Shown: positions 1 to 11,203 of the stretch, piece by piece | How positions within the stretch are numbered: the first letter of the stretch is position 1 | Layout of the letters: the number at the start of each line of letters is the position of its first letter | NCBI GenBank assembly: GCA_030052745.1 | Contig: JANBVO010000005.1 | Location: 434,001-498,000 of the forward strand | Origin: Pleurostoma richardsiae | Lineage: Eukaryota > Ascomycota > Sordariomycetes > Calosphaeriales > Pleurostomataceae | DNA: 64,000 nucleotides | Direction of reading: 5' to 3' | Translations under genes and position numbers: made by a program | The notes under the pieces: model-generated | Databases searched by the model: none | The model's input: only the letters and a program-made list of their open reading frames with translations | Told to the model about the DNA's origin: nothing

Positions 1-1260
1 TTTTCGAACGCGCTCTTCGCGTGCCAATCCCGCACAAGCCCGGCCCATATATCATCCCGGCGGACGTATTTCACCCACAAGTAGTAGATGTACTTGAGCG
101 GCCGAGGCAACCTCATGAGAAAGCTCAGCTGATCGGCACCAGGGTCCTGCCACTCACCGGTCCGCATGAACGACCTGAAAGTCTTGCAGCCATCGGCGTT
201 CAACAACAGCGAGGCGATCCGCAGAGCGCGGTACATGTCGGGCGGGCTTATCTCGACGATTTCATGATCGTCCTTCCTGAAAGCCGCCTCCGCGATCTCT
301 AGGGCTCTCCGGCACGCCGGACTGGGGTCCACCACTCCGTCTGTCCTCAGCACACCGACACGGAGCTTCTTCTTCTCTGCGTACTCCGCCTCCATCTCCG
401 GTCGCCACGCCAGCGGATGCGCGCCGTAGTCATACTTCCACGGTTGCATCCCGATCACAGCGCTCGTGAAGTACGTGAGGTCGTTAAGCGTCCTCGCCAT
501 GGGGCTGCACACGCTCATGACGCCCTCCTGCCCGGGGATGCTCGCGCACACACCGTACCTGGGCCAGCGGCCCGTCGAGCACCGTAGGCTGTAGCAGCCG
601 GAGAAGTGCGCGGGCGCGCGCACGCTGCCGGCTACGTCGCTGCCGATGCCGATGCGCCCGCCGAGCGCCAGCAGCGCGGCCTCGCCGCCCGTGGAGCCGC
701 CGGGCGAGGAGGCGGCGTTGTGCGGGTTGGTGCAGCGGCCCCAGACGTCGTTGGTGGACTCGAAAGACAGCAGCGTGATGGGCAGGTTCGTCTTCACGTA
801 GGGCACGGCACCGGCGTCCTTGAGCAGCCGGACCATGCCGCCGTCGCGGGCGGGCGCGTTACCGACGAAGCTGCTGTAGCCGACGGTGGCGTCGTAGCCG
901 CCCACGACGATGGAGTCCTTGAGGCTGACGGGGATCCCGGCGAGCGGGCCCTCGAGGTTGACGGAGCCGTCCTGCAGCCAGGTCTCGGCGGAGGAGAGCA
1001 TCACCTCGGTCAGGCAGTTGGTCTTCTCGTGCGCGCGGAAGGCCACCTTGCCGTAGGTGCGGAGAATGTCCGCCGGCTGGAGGAAGCCCTTGTGCACGCC
1101 CTGGACGAGATCCTCGATGGCCGCGTCCACGGTCTCGTGGTCTGAGGCCGTGAGCGGGGCATGGTAGGCGGTCAGGGAGGCGATGCGCTCTGCTCGCTGG
1201 GCCTGCTTGAATTGGCTGCGGAAAGGTGTAAGCCAAGCTTCTATTTCCTCATCTCTTACG
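1..1260 (-). CDS. Fungal amidase (amidase signature family), C-terminus off the left edge
   Basis: This reads as an amidase-signature hydrolase that would split a carboxylic amide to acid and ammonia, in the group of fungal acetamidases. The frame is open from the window edge to about 1260. Seen in order: an N-terminal helix rich in R and Q (QAQRAERIASL), the region with the catalytic lysine (PVSLKDS), the glycine/serine stretch (SSPGGSTGGE) with the cis-serine, and GSDVAGSVR with the presumed nucleophile serine. Family members usually read GTDIGGS there, so the alanine is a small departure. After that comes the PWKYDYGAHPLAWRP region typical of fungal members. About 400 residues are present, and roughly 100-150 C-terminal residues lie outside. 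The start is not resolved: no in-frame ATG occurs upstream, so a short 5' exon and an intron near 1240-1320 are likely. An ATG at 1236 is in the wrong frame. The family is certain; the substrate is not. Confidence 0.9.
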
Positions 1261-3701
1261 GCTCTGTGGGGGATCTTACCAGTCCCTGCGATGCTGGAAG
1301 TAATCGAGGGAGAAAACCATCTTGCCTTCCTGATTCTGCGAGGTCCCTCAAGTCGAGACCACAGTTGGAAGTTACTATTCCAATCTCATGCACGCATTTA
1401 GAAAGGCTGGGGAGCGGCTTCTCTTTGTATCGGATCCCCGTCCCTCTTGCCCATCCGCGGTGAGGAGGGGGGACCGAGACGGTGTTCCCCGCACCAACAA
1501 GGTCCCCCCTATCTCCAACTAAGGAGGCTCGATAGCGATCACTGTTCGTTTCCTCCGTCCCTATCTACCAACCAGATTCCAGCCTTCGCTTCTGCCCACC
1601 GCCGCCACGTCCAAGCCCCCTCCAGTTACCGTCCGTTACCGTACAAGCACTTTTTGCACTACCCAGAAACAGCCTCGCTTCTCGGTCTTCCTAGGCTCTC
1701 TCTCGCTTATGCGAATATAGAGCGCTGGCGGCCTAGAAAGGACGACTCTTGCCTGGCCAACCCCGTACCAAGCAAAGATGCCGGCGGGCCGGCGCTCACC
1801 CAGCGGCTCTTGACTGCCGGCGGCCGGGAGAGGGTCCGCTCCTGCTACGAGCAAGCCCTTTGCCTTCCTACCCATATCCCTCTCTACCTTATCTCTTTGA
1901 CTTCAAATGCAAATTGGCTTTTCAAACGAGCAGTGGCCCTTGGTGTTTACGTAACATCTTCTTCCGGTGAGGGAGCCGTACTGGGCAGGTCGCGCCTGCC
2001 GATACAGTTATGCCGCTTGCAACCGGCCGCCGCTGAAGCGAGCGCGACTCGCCCGCGTCCGGAGAGAAACCGCTGGCGCCTTCCGTATCGGACCTCCCAC
2101 GGAACAGCGGTACGGATCACATCCAAGATTACGACCAATCCTCGGCCTTCTTACTTTTTTGGACTCGACGTCAACACTCCTCCCACTCGTTACTGCTACT
2201 GCGGAATCAGTATGCTGTCGATGTCGAAGCTGCCCACAGCGCTGTCTTGAGATATGAGCGCCACTCACCCAACCCGAATATGGGAGACAACGTGCGGTCC
2301 TACGCTGATCGGATGTCGCCAGGGCCATGAGCGAAGGAGAATATCATCTCGGTGTACGGCGAGTGACGCACGGTCCTGGATTATGAGTGCGGCATGCGGA
2401 TGTTGAACGAGCGCTTAGCTGCGGTCTCTATCCACAATCCAGTATGGTCACGACAGACACAAGGTGCGCCGAGGCCAGGAAGAGACCGCTGAATTACGTC
2501 AACTTGTAGTATCAGTCTTGTTCAGCGGATCGAACAAGTCTCGCGCGCTATTCGGCTGTGCCCGAGTAGCACCTCCCACGCATGGCCACGCCAGAGAGGG
2601 CAGGGAGAACGGTGGACGAGGCTGCTTGTGCGACACCGCTCCTCAGGTCCCGCACCGCTTGGAGCAAGGCCACATGGCTGCGCTGGGAGGCTGCAGATGC
2701 TCTCCTCTCGTCCTGAACAGGGCAGGACCTGTTGGTGCTTTCTGAAGCGACGCTCCGTCTCTGCCGTCTTTTTCACGCCCAGAGAGCGCGGCTCCTGCGA
2801 CATCTCGTCTTGAGATTTACGCCGGCTGACAAGCGTCGTCAGAGAGTTATTCTCGTAGAAACGCCTGCTAGGGGGAAGAAATAAGGTGACGTTCGGTTCC
2901 CATTTGCGTGTATCCTGCAGTTGCTGATTTTCCTCGACAGTTTCGGCGTTGTGTTCCTCTCGCTTCAGCCTCGGGAAGTTAGCAGCGAGACTGCGTAAGA
3001 AGGCATGGAGTAAACCGGCACAGCGAAGTTTCGAATTCTCAAGGTGAGGTGTCATTACTCTGCGCATACCGATAGCGTACCATGATCAATTCCAGGTGAA
3101 CAAGTCGTTCTGACAGAATACAGGGATACGTACAGCACAGAGACGGTGCTATCCAAGAGTGGGCATGAATTTGTCGAAGCTCATCCAGTCGTCACTGTGA
3201 GCCGATTTCTGAAAGGGACGACGAGCAGGACGGCGAGAGCTCTGGGAGACAGGCCAAGGTGAACTCAGGGTGAGTCGAAAGTCATGTCCAATCGAAGTTG
3301 CTCAGATCTGTCGCGTGGTGCTATGCCATCCTGCACTCACCTCGGCCTTGCTTCGTTGGCCTCAGACATACTCTTCACTCTTTGCCTGTGGCTATTTGGT
3401 CTTCGTCTTCAGATCATCCCGCTCGCACTCTCAGTTCCTTCCCGATCGACATCCCAACCCATTCTCGGTCCACAAGCCGTTTCTACTATTCCGCGAGTTC
3501 CGTGCAACAACCTCAGGTCCCCCAGACTAAAACCTCCAGTCTGTGTGGATCAACTGCTGCCGAAACCTGATCCTGAAGTGCTTTACCCCAGCTTCGCGGG
3601 AAATCGCCGTCTTTAGCGCATGACAATCTAGCCTCGAACACCAGTCGCAGCCTCTATCTCAGCTCAGATCCCGTCACGCCCACCGTATACTATTCTGCAA
3701 A
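1261..3701. other. Intergenic, no supported gene
   Basis: Open frames up to 267 codons occur (for example 1447-2250 plus and 2522-3067 minus), but none has recognisable domains or balanced protein composition, and they overlap one another on opposite strands. The part next to 1260-1400 probably holds the promoter and unresolved first exon of the amidase. The part next to 3600-3701 is the promoter and leader of the first MYND gene. Confidence 0.6.
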
Positions 3702-4817
3702 ATGAGTAGCCTCGTGGATCCCAAGGCACCTCTGAAGGGCTTTTGTCCTTCCTGCATCATAGAGACAAACCTTTTCTCGTGTTGTACATGCGAGGGTATG
3801 GCATACTGCTCTGTAGAGTGTCAGGAGGCCGACCAACCCGTCCATGCGCTGTTGTGCGCCGCTCTCATGAACTTCAATGAGTCCACTAGACCGTCTAAGC
3901 TTCATCGCCGAGCGATTCTCTTCCGTGAGGACGGCGAACTTCAGTTTATCTGGTTGGTGGTCACTGAGGACTACCACTTTGAACTTGCCCCTATCTTTGG
4001 TGACAAGCTCGTTGAGGGCCACCTTTGTAGCGAGGACACTGCTCAACTGGGCGCTCATCTCAGCACCCAAGATATCACGCTGTTCGCCTGCAGCGATAGC
4101 ATTGATGAGGTTGCTAATGAGTCTATCAAGAGACTCGGAGACCCGAGTCTTGCATTCGACTGCCGTGGTCCACTCCTGGCTATCGGCGACGATGGCGACC
4201 TGACCATGAATGATTTCCGGGCCGTCGTTGACTGGCTCCAGTGCTACCCTTTCAACACTGCTCTCCTGGACCCAGCCCGCTTCGGGGGAAAGAAGTACCA
4301 CGGCGTCATTTCAACTACATCAGCTACTGTTGATGGGTTCCAGGTCCCGAGCCTCGTCCCGGTTCAGTTCAGCCAATCCATGATTCTGAGCATGTCTATC
4401 AACTGCAAGACGATCACTCTCCTGAAAAATCTTCTGCCGCTCTGCTATGTCTACAGAGTCCAGACAGGCGAGGGCAAGAATGTCTTCCAGCAATTTCGTC
4501 TGCATGATCTGGAGCACCGCCTAACCCGGGACGGCCACATCCATCGTTCCTGGTGGTCTGACTGCACTGTGGAGGCGACTACCCCTGGCAGCATGATCTA
4601 CTTCCGCAAGGATTGGAAGGCTCTTCTTCCAGAGCATCTCGAGATGCTCGAATCTTTCGTGCTCATGAAGCTTGCGGGCGCGCACCTGGCTTGCGACGGC
4701 GAATACGTGGACAAGGACCGTCTTGCTAGCATGCTCACCACGGAGGCCTTCGACGAGTATTGGACTGCCAAGAATCCCGGCGAGGACGATGCTAGCAAGT
4801 CCCCTCTGAAGATGTGA
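3702..4817 (+). CDS. MYND zinc-finger protein (371 aa)
   Basis: Single-exon gene. Residues about 15-52 form a MYND zinc finger: CPSC, then SCCTC, YCSVECQ and a final HALLC, giving the usual seven Cys and one His that bind two zinc ions. MYND fingers mediate protein-protein contacts, often with proline-rich partners. The rest (about 320 residues) has no SET domain or other catalytic motif that I can recognise; it is mixed alpha/beta in character, with an acidic, lysine-rich tail (NPGEDDASKSP). Stand-alone MYND proteins of this size are abundant and poorly characterised in filamentous ascomycetes. The ATG at 3702 directly precedes the finger and follows an in-frame open leader without another good start. 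The next gene, facing it, is also a MYND protein. The domain call is secure; the function is unknown. Confidence 0.88.
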   Translation: MSSLVDPKAPLKGFCPSCIIETNLFSCCTCEGMAYCSVECQEADQPVHALLCAALMNFNESTRPSKLHRRAILFREDGELQFIWLVVTEDYHFELAPIFGDKLVEGHLCSEDTAQLGAHLSTQDITLFACSDSIDEVANESIKRLGDPSLAFDCRGPLLAIGDDGDLTMNDFRAVVDWLQCYPFNTALLDPARFGGKKYHGVISTTSATVDGFQVPSLVPVQFSQSMILSMSINCKTITLLKNLLPLCYVYRVQTGEGKNVFQQFRLHDLEHRLTRDGHIHRSWWSDCTVEATTPGSMIYFRKDWKALLPEHLEMLESFVLMKLAGAHLACDGEYVDKDRLASMLTTEAFDEYWTAKNPGEDDASKSPLKM

Positions 4818-5284
4818 GGAATCGGTGGAGCTGGAGAATCTGTTGCTGTTTGCTATGAGATCCAATGATTACCTCGACGCTGTACAGCATGGCTGGGGAG
4901 ATTCGTAAGGTTTAAGTTGCTAGAAGTGGATGATAGCAGATAACAGTCACGACAAAACGATGGACACAATAGAATGAGAACTTGAAGACTTTGATAACTT
5001 TCCCTCATGAGATGTGCACGCCCTTGGTATGAGAATACCAGACTAGGCGTATGCAGTGGTAGAAGCATTCATGAGCACCCTATAATATCGACTCTCTAGA
5101 AACCTCTGCCTGCGGTATCTAGTCTGCCGATGCTTCAGGGACCCAAAACCATCACCATAGTCCACCCTTCAATAGCAATTCCATGTACCCTTGTAGACCT
5201 TGGCCGCATCAACACACCTTTCGACCGGCAAACCGTATCAATCTCCACTCGAAAAGCCATCCCCAGAAGCACTGTAGCCAAGGC
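4818..5284. other. Convergent 3' spacer between the two MYND genes
   Basis: A 467-bp stretch between the stop codons of two converging genes. It is more AT-rich than the coding flanks and holds the 3' ends of both transcripts. No open frame here is credible. Confidence 0.6.
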
Positions 5285-6240
5285 CTAACCCGTATAGGTG
5301 AAGAAGAAGTTGGCAAGAGCCGGCCAGTCCAGCATGGTGATGTCCTCCTCGCCATGGATGCAGATGTATCCGCGCCACTGGTACGGCACGCGTCTCTGCG
5401 TAGCGAGCGCCGCCACGACGGGGTTGATGATGCTCCAGGGTTCCTCGAAGAAGACGATCTCGAGGAGGTGGCCGCGGCCGCTCGTGACGCGGAAGGTCCT
5501 GCGCACGGCGAAGACGGACCCCTGGAGCTGGGCGTGGTAGTCGCTGAAGACGACGTCGGCGGGGATGTAGCGCCACAGCGGGCTGAGGCTGTCGACGAGC
5601 TTGGGCAGGCACAGGATGCGGCGGGAGGGGCAGGCGAACTTGCGCGAGGAGTGGTAGGCGGCGCTGCGCTTGCTGCCGCAGACGATGCCGTGGACGCCCT
5701 GGTCGGCGAACATGCAGGCAGCGGAGCAGTAGGGCATCTCCCAGCACGTGGGGCAGACGGCGCGGGCAGAACCGTGGTCGTGCTGGGGGTGGCAGAGGGG
5801 GCACGGGCAGTTGGTCGTGCAGACACTTGGTCCGGCGGGCTGAACGTCGCTCTCTGGGGATACACATCATCAGCGATGGGCCCTTTCAAGAGGGTCAAAC
5901 TGTGGGTTGCGCGGCATTTTCGGACTCACCATTGTCATTGTTCTGGGGACCGAGTCCGTCGTTGATATGGCTCATCCAGTCCTCGATCTTAATAATCTTC
6001 TCGTACCTAACGCGGGATGTTAGAGAGACATTCCAAGGAATGTATGCATCCGCCGGGGCCTCTTCAGGCTTACAAGTCCGGAGTGTGACCGCGATCAGGC
6101 AGATCGATGCCGCAGTTGCTCTCTGAATTGTCCAGATCGTCGCCAGACTCAGGCTCAAGCTCCTCGGTTTCCTCGCCGGGCTGAAGCTTGTCCGTCGAGG
6201 TGAACTCGATAGAGGACGAATCCGACGAATCTAACTCCAT
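5285..6240 (-). CDS. MYND zinc-finger protein, three exons (270 aa)
   Basis: Reconstructed exons on the minus strand: 6240-6074, 6006-5930 and 5853-5285. Introns have GTAAGC/TTAG and GTGAGT/CCAG ends, and the phases agree (2, then 1). The product opens with an acidic serine-rich segment (MELDSSDSSSIEFTSTDK), then a short helix around KIIKIEDWMSHI, then a MYND-type finger at about residues 92-130 (CPCPLC, CPTC, YCSAAC, final GIVC). The C-terminal half (about 140 residues) has no known domain. Only the last exon is open over a long stretch, so a naive single-frame reading would start at the internal MPYCS and lose half the finger. It converges on the larger MYND gene at 3702-4817. Outside the finger I see no clear similarity between the two, so a recent duplication is not supported. 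Confidence 0.82.
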
Positions 6241-7631
6241 CTTGCCAAAGACTAGTTTTGTTCACGTCTGGTAGAACATTTACCGCGTTTAGGATAGAGA
6301 AGCTGTCCTCCAGTGAGCCTTAGGCGTTGAGAGATGGAGTTGTGCCGTCACTTCGAGGTGTCAGCCCCGTTGAGGCAAAGTGAGGATCAGAATCGCGGGC
6401 TTCAGACATTGTACTTACAAAGAAACGGAGTTCCAGACTCGAAGCTACTGCAAGGAACAGAGAGGCCCAGTGTTGCTGTTGTCTTCGTGTCCCGCGAGCT
6501 GCGGCAGGCCTCGAGTTGAGAGATCTCAGCGAAAATGGGGCGTTCAAGGGAAGAAAACCTCAGCTGGCGGAAGCAGAGAGGTAAACAAAGGTTGAGCCTG
6601 GGTAGCTTCTTCTGTGGGAGGATACTTGAGAGGTCTAAGCGGGTCTCATGGCTGGCTCTACCAGGCTATGACATCGCTGTGCGAGCGGACGAGGATGGAA
6701 GCAGCAACAGGGGGCGAGGGGGTCCCTCGCCGGTTCATGTCCGGTGTCCGAGCTTCACCATACTGGAAGAGGAGCTCTGCCGGAAGAATGAAGAAGAGCA
6801 AGCCGGAGTGAGTTGTTGTCACCATGTGCTGTGTTCTTTGCCGCCCCTGGTTGTTGATAGTCGAAGGAGATCTATCGAACAGCCAGTGGTGGGTAAATTG
6901 AGAAACCTTTTCTAATGCTAGTCGGTATTTACAATGTCCAGCAGCTTATAGTTCTAACATGATAGAGTTGGAGATTCGTGGTGGAAAAGAAGTTGCGTGA
7001 AGGGTGTGAATAGGGGCCGATGACTATGTGGATGACCAGGGTCCGAGAGACCTCCCACAAACCCATAACTGTATGAAGCATAGAACAGACTGGTGATGAT
7101 ATGGAAACTTATCGCAGGTGAGCACTGAAAATACAATAAAGAAGGAAAACAGTCGGCGGAAATATCCAAGTACACATGAGTGATCATTGTTAACACACCT
7201 TACGGAGCTGGAACATTTTTCATTCGAGACGAGTACGCGAGCATGTGAACTTACTGAGTCCTGAACTTGATAGTCATGATATTGGGGTTGACACCGAATT
7301 GTGACCCTCTTATACAAGATAAGCTGAAGACTCCTTGTTTCAATGATGGCAATCGGACGGCTCAACGAAAGTCATGCCTAAGAGTAATAGAGTTATAGGC
7401 CAAACAACAAAGGCTCTTACGCCAATCCCTTTCACGGGAAACGCCGCCGTTACTTGCCCCTAACCGAAAGCAAGAGTGGTAAATGGGTGGGACTTTCTTG
7501 GGCAAGTTATTTGTTGAAGTTGCTGAGAATTTCACGAAACTCCTCGCGCCGTTAGGCAGAGACATGGCTTCATCCAGACTCTCCGCCCACCGACCGAGTT
7601 TGTTCATTGCTGATGACAAATTTAAACATAC
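6241..7631. other. Intergenic, no supported gene
   Basis: Upstream of the three-exon MYND gene and downstream of the P450. The frames present (up to 126 codons, 6535-6915 plus) are low-complexity or basic and have no recognisable motif. The stretch from about 6900 to 7350 is AT-richer. Nothing else is seen. Confidence 0.5.
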
Positions 7632-9358
7632 CTAACAAACTGCAGATAAGCACAAGTATGAGTCGTTCGAAAAGCAAGCAGGATCTAAATGGACTCTTTC
7701 CATGGCCTTATGTCCAGACTTAAGTTTCGTTGGGACCGGCGTGAGCTTCACGTACAGCGGTCGCTTCTCATAGAGGAGAAAGACACGCATCTTATTCCAG
7801 CCCAGCGCATCAGGGAGCAGTTCCATGTCAAAGCTATAGACCAGACGCGCAAGAATGAGTCTCGTCTCCATGTACGCCAGACTCCGTCCGATGCAGCCCC
7901 GCGGTCCGAGATTGAACGGCTGGAAGACTTCCTTGTTGTCCCCTGCGTACTCCTTGTCGCCGTCCAACCAGCGCTCAGGGACGAACAACCACGGGTCTCT
8001 GAAATTGCTGCTAGAGTGGTAGGCGGCCCAGTGCGGAACCTGCAAGTTTGTTCCAGCAGGGACGTACTTCCCATTGACGTGAGCGCCTCCCGCAGGGACC
8101 ATCCGGTTGATGCCCGCCGGGAGGGGAGGATGGATGCGCAGGGCCTCGTTGATGACTGCTAGTATGTATGGGAGCTTGGACACCGTAGCGAACTTGATGT
8201 CAGCCTCGGAATCGAACCTGGTGCGAATCTCCTTTTGAAGCTTGTCCATAGCATGGGGTGTTCGTAGAAGATAATAGACAGTCACTGCGAGAAGAGTCGC
8301 AGACGTTTCCGAGCCCGCCATAACTAGGATCTGGCTGTCAGCATACAGCTCCGCCTTCGAAAGGCCTGCGGTCTTCTCTCGATGGTCCAGGATGGCATCT
8401 ACAAAGTCTGGTCTGCTCGGCCCTCGCGACACACGCCTATCAACCTTGGCTTTGGTAGATTCGACATGACTGAGGGCTTCCCGCTTAATGTATCTCGGGA
8501 CGAGCATCTCAATTACGTGTCCCGCGGCACCCATAGTATTGATGATTTGTCCGTACATCATCATGTTGAGTCTCGAGAAGATGAAGTGAATCCAGGGGTG
8601 CAGCTCCGATTCTTGCAGGCAACCGAATGGCTCTCCAAAAGTAAGGTCCCCGATGATGTCGAAGGTCGTATAGTTGAACCACGCCCACATGTCGACTTTC
8701 TGGCCGGCCAATTCTCGCATACGCTGCATGAGGAGGTCGACATACACTGTGATGATGGGCTCTTGATCTTTGAGCGACTTGTCAGAGAAAGCAGGGGCGA
8801 GGAGCTTGCGGTGTCGTGCATGTGCGTCGTGGTCGACTAGCCACAGCAGGCCAAAGGCGCCGAAGAACTCTCTCTCTTTAGCTCCATAAATGGGATTCGG
8901 AGGCAGAGGGCGCAAGCCACCGCGGTTTCCGTGGATGTCCCTCTGAGCCTCGGCGGTAATGTAGCTGAGTTCGTCAGGGGCTATTCGGACTACGGAGCCA
9001 TATGCCTCGTGGAGCTCAAGGACATTCTCATGTATGGTGCCTTTCAGTTGATGAAGGATTTTCGGCAAATCCAAGCCCGAGTTGAGGAGGGGGCCCGGGT
9101 ATCCGGAGAGAGGATGCAGGAACACGTTGTAGAAGAACCCATAGAGGACTCGAAGAAGAACCTATTTGCGGATTGGGCGTCAGTAATAAGAACGACCAAA
9201 TGGAATAGAGAATAGAAGAAAAACGAGGCTGTCTGAGGAAAGCATGAGTTGAAGAACAGAAGAATCTGGCCGCTCACTAGTACCAGTGTCGCAATGATCA
9301 CATTCTGCCACGTCAGGCGTTGAACAAGGCTCGAGGACATGGACTCCATGATGTTCAC
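7632..9358 (-). CDS. Cytochrome P450, CYP65-like (isotrichodermin C-15 hydroxylase-like), 536 aa
   Basis: A microsomal haem monooxygenase. Exons are 9358-9278 and 9161-7632. The 116-bp intron (GTGAGC...ATAG, branch TACTGACG) is phase 0 and joins two halves of the N-terminal membrane helix, giving NVIIATLVL followed by VLLRVLYGFFYNVF and then the HPLSGYPGP hinge typical of fungal microsomal P450s. Further motifs: I-helix AGSETSA near residue 311, ExxR (EALRIHPP) near 368, PERW, and the haem loop FNLGPRGCIG with the cysteine ligand near 450. The length is normal. The overall character (GINRMVP, NLQVPHWAAYHS) is that of the CYP65/Tri11-type group, which hydroxylates terpenoid and other secondary metabolites. 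No terpene cyclase or polyketide synthase lies nearby, so the substrate cannot be inferred. An aldehyde dehydrogenase follows upstream on the same strand, about 1.8 kb away. Confidence 0.93.
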
Positions 9359-9890
9359 CTTCTAAGGCAAGGCCTCGTGAAGAAGATGGCTATGAGGATA
9401 GCTGAGGTCAAAGAGTAGCAGGGTTGCAATCTCGGCCCAGAACCAAGGCGAGAACACTGAGTTGATATGAAGTATCTAAGGCAGGAATTGAAGAGAAGCT
9501 GCGTGATGGCCGGTTGATATTGTGGTAAAGTGGAGAGTGTCGGGATAGACTTGCTTCTAGTGAAAGCCCTTCAACCAGGACCAATGCTAAATGGTGAATG
9601 GTGCTGCATACCGTCTTGTCTGATATCTCTCGGTACATAAGCTACCTACAGGGAGGCAGTATACCTTCGAGAGTTCCTTATGGCCGTTAGCCTTTAAAGG
9701 GTCGGTGAATGAAGACGACGTCCCTTTATCACCAGGGACAACCGCAAGTGCCGTCAGGACCCGAATCCATCTCAACCCGGAGACTGAAAAAGAAGCAAAG
9801 CCTCTAGGCCAATTCACCGCGCGTGAATGAAGTCACTCTCATGCCGTCGAGGCGAGAGGGGAAGGCCGGCGAGCGTCGAGTCGGTGTCAG

Positions 9891-9892
<2 letters not shown>
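9359..9892. promoter_or_regulatory. Upstream region of the P450 gene
   Basis: No gene is seen. By position this is the promoter and leader of the P450 on the minus strand. It ends at the AC microsatellite, about 530 bp from the ATG. I could not pick a single convincing TATA or activator site. Confidence 0.4.

Positions 9893-9970
<78 letters not shown>
9893..9970. repeat. (AC)39 dinucleotide microsatellite
   Basis: An uninterrupted run of 39 AC units (78 bp), followed by GCGCG. It is the longest pure simple repeat in the window. It lies between the P450 and the aldehyde dehydrogenase, about 530 bp upstream of the P450 start codon. Alternating purine/pyrimidine tracts of this kind can form Z-DNA and vary in length between strains. 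Confidence 0.98.
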
Positions 9971-9972
<2 letters not shown>

Positions 9973-11203
9973 GCGACTCACCAGCAAGGGTACACGCAGT
10001 GAATCGGTGTCCAGTTTAGCATCAACATCACAAGGAATCACAAGGATTGGTGTCGATTCCTGCACCCCGGACCCCATGACGTACACTCCATAGGTATCTA
10101 GGTAGGTATGTACCTCTAGACGAAAGACTTACACCACCGGGCAACAAGGAGGGCAAGTACGTCAAACTACAAGAATCCACTTCTCCTTCCTCACCCTGCA
10201 GAGGATTCCAAGCTCGAGCCCACGGAGGCTGGCCGTCTCAAGAGCGCAGGACATACCGGTACCAGGGAGGAATTTGAACTTGAAGTTTCTAGAGAAGGAA
10301 TCATTACACGAGACACATTCCTTTCCTTCTTTTTTTTTTCTGCTCACAAGCTCTCCGTGACCTTGATGCTCCATTCCCGTGTGTGCATGTGAACCACGGC
10401 ACGCACCTTCATCCACTTTCTCAGCTGGACAGGGTCAAATGATCGGAGCGAATGTGCTGCAGTTGCCACCCACAACTGGATAAGGTACTGTACCTACAGT
10501 ATCGTTCCCGAACGCAAAGACTAAAGCGCAAGGCAGGTGCTGCTTCCGCCTTCATCGGCTAAGCTGCCTACCGAGTAGACTCTCTGAGTACCGGGCATCC
10601 CTTCGTGGATCTCATCTGTGTCTTGACGCTGTCAAAACGAGTGAGGAGAGTGACGGACACCCATTCCCTCATGCGAGCAGGTCTACAATGTAACGCGATG
10701 CCACAGAAATCCTGGGGTCGTGAAAGCAACGGCATTTGTGCATGTGGTCAGAGCCTTGCTGACATCGGAGAATGGTGCACCAGGTAGATCCATGGCAACG
10801 GTAAGCCGAGCAGTATTCATCATGTACTCCGTACAGCCCAGAAAGCCGGTCTGACCAATTATGTCTTAAACCGGAAACATCTGGAAAAGAAGGTCTTGAG
10901 TGATTGGATTGGTGCCGCATGTTGCATCGCTAGCTCTCGGTCCGCATAAGCAGCGCGGTCGGCTATCGACCGGATCTCACGGCAGCCCCCGCCATTTCAC
11001 CAAACCCAGATCCCGCCCGTGTTCCATATAAGACACCCAGCCCGTCCCCCGGTTACCTACATGAAGCTATGCAAGCCTCGTCACACAGCTATCGAGATCC
11101 CGCAGTCCGTGACGTGGCATACCGCGGATGGGAGAGATCCTGCACCCGCCCGGCGAGCTGCAACCACCGTCGCACACATCACCCACTAGTTCTGGTCCGA
11201 GTA
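9971..11203. other. Intergenic, no supported gene
   Basis: Runs from the microsatellite to the 3' end of the aldehyde dehydrogenase. Near 10090-10115 there is a GGTA/CTAG-rich stretch of a kind that recurs elsewhere in the window. A 42-codon plus-strand frame at 11061-11189 follows a CATATAAG box at 11029-11036 but shows no protein features. No gene is called. Confidence 0.5.

Noticed and set aside
1447-2250. 267-codon plus-strand frame
   Set aside because: No domain, composition like random GC-rich DNA, and overlapped by several frames on both strands.
2522-3067. 181-codon minus-strand frame
   Set aside because: No recognisable motif and no supporting promoter or splice context.
5183-5965. 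260-codon plus-strand frame across the second MYND gene
   Set aside because: Antisense shadow of the three-exon MYND gene, whose splicing and zinc-finger motifs are clear.
9893-9970. Possible CRISPR-like or coding repeat
   Set aside because: It is a plain dinucleotide run with no spacers; frames through it only give Thr-His or Cys-Val repeats.
11061-11189. 42-codon frame after a TATA-like box
   Set aside because: Too short, no protein-like features, and directly abuts the 3' end of the aldehyde dehydrogenase.
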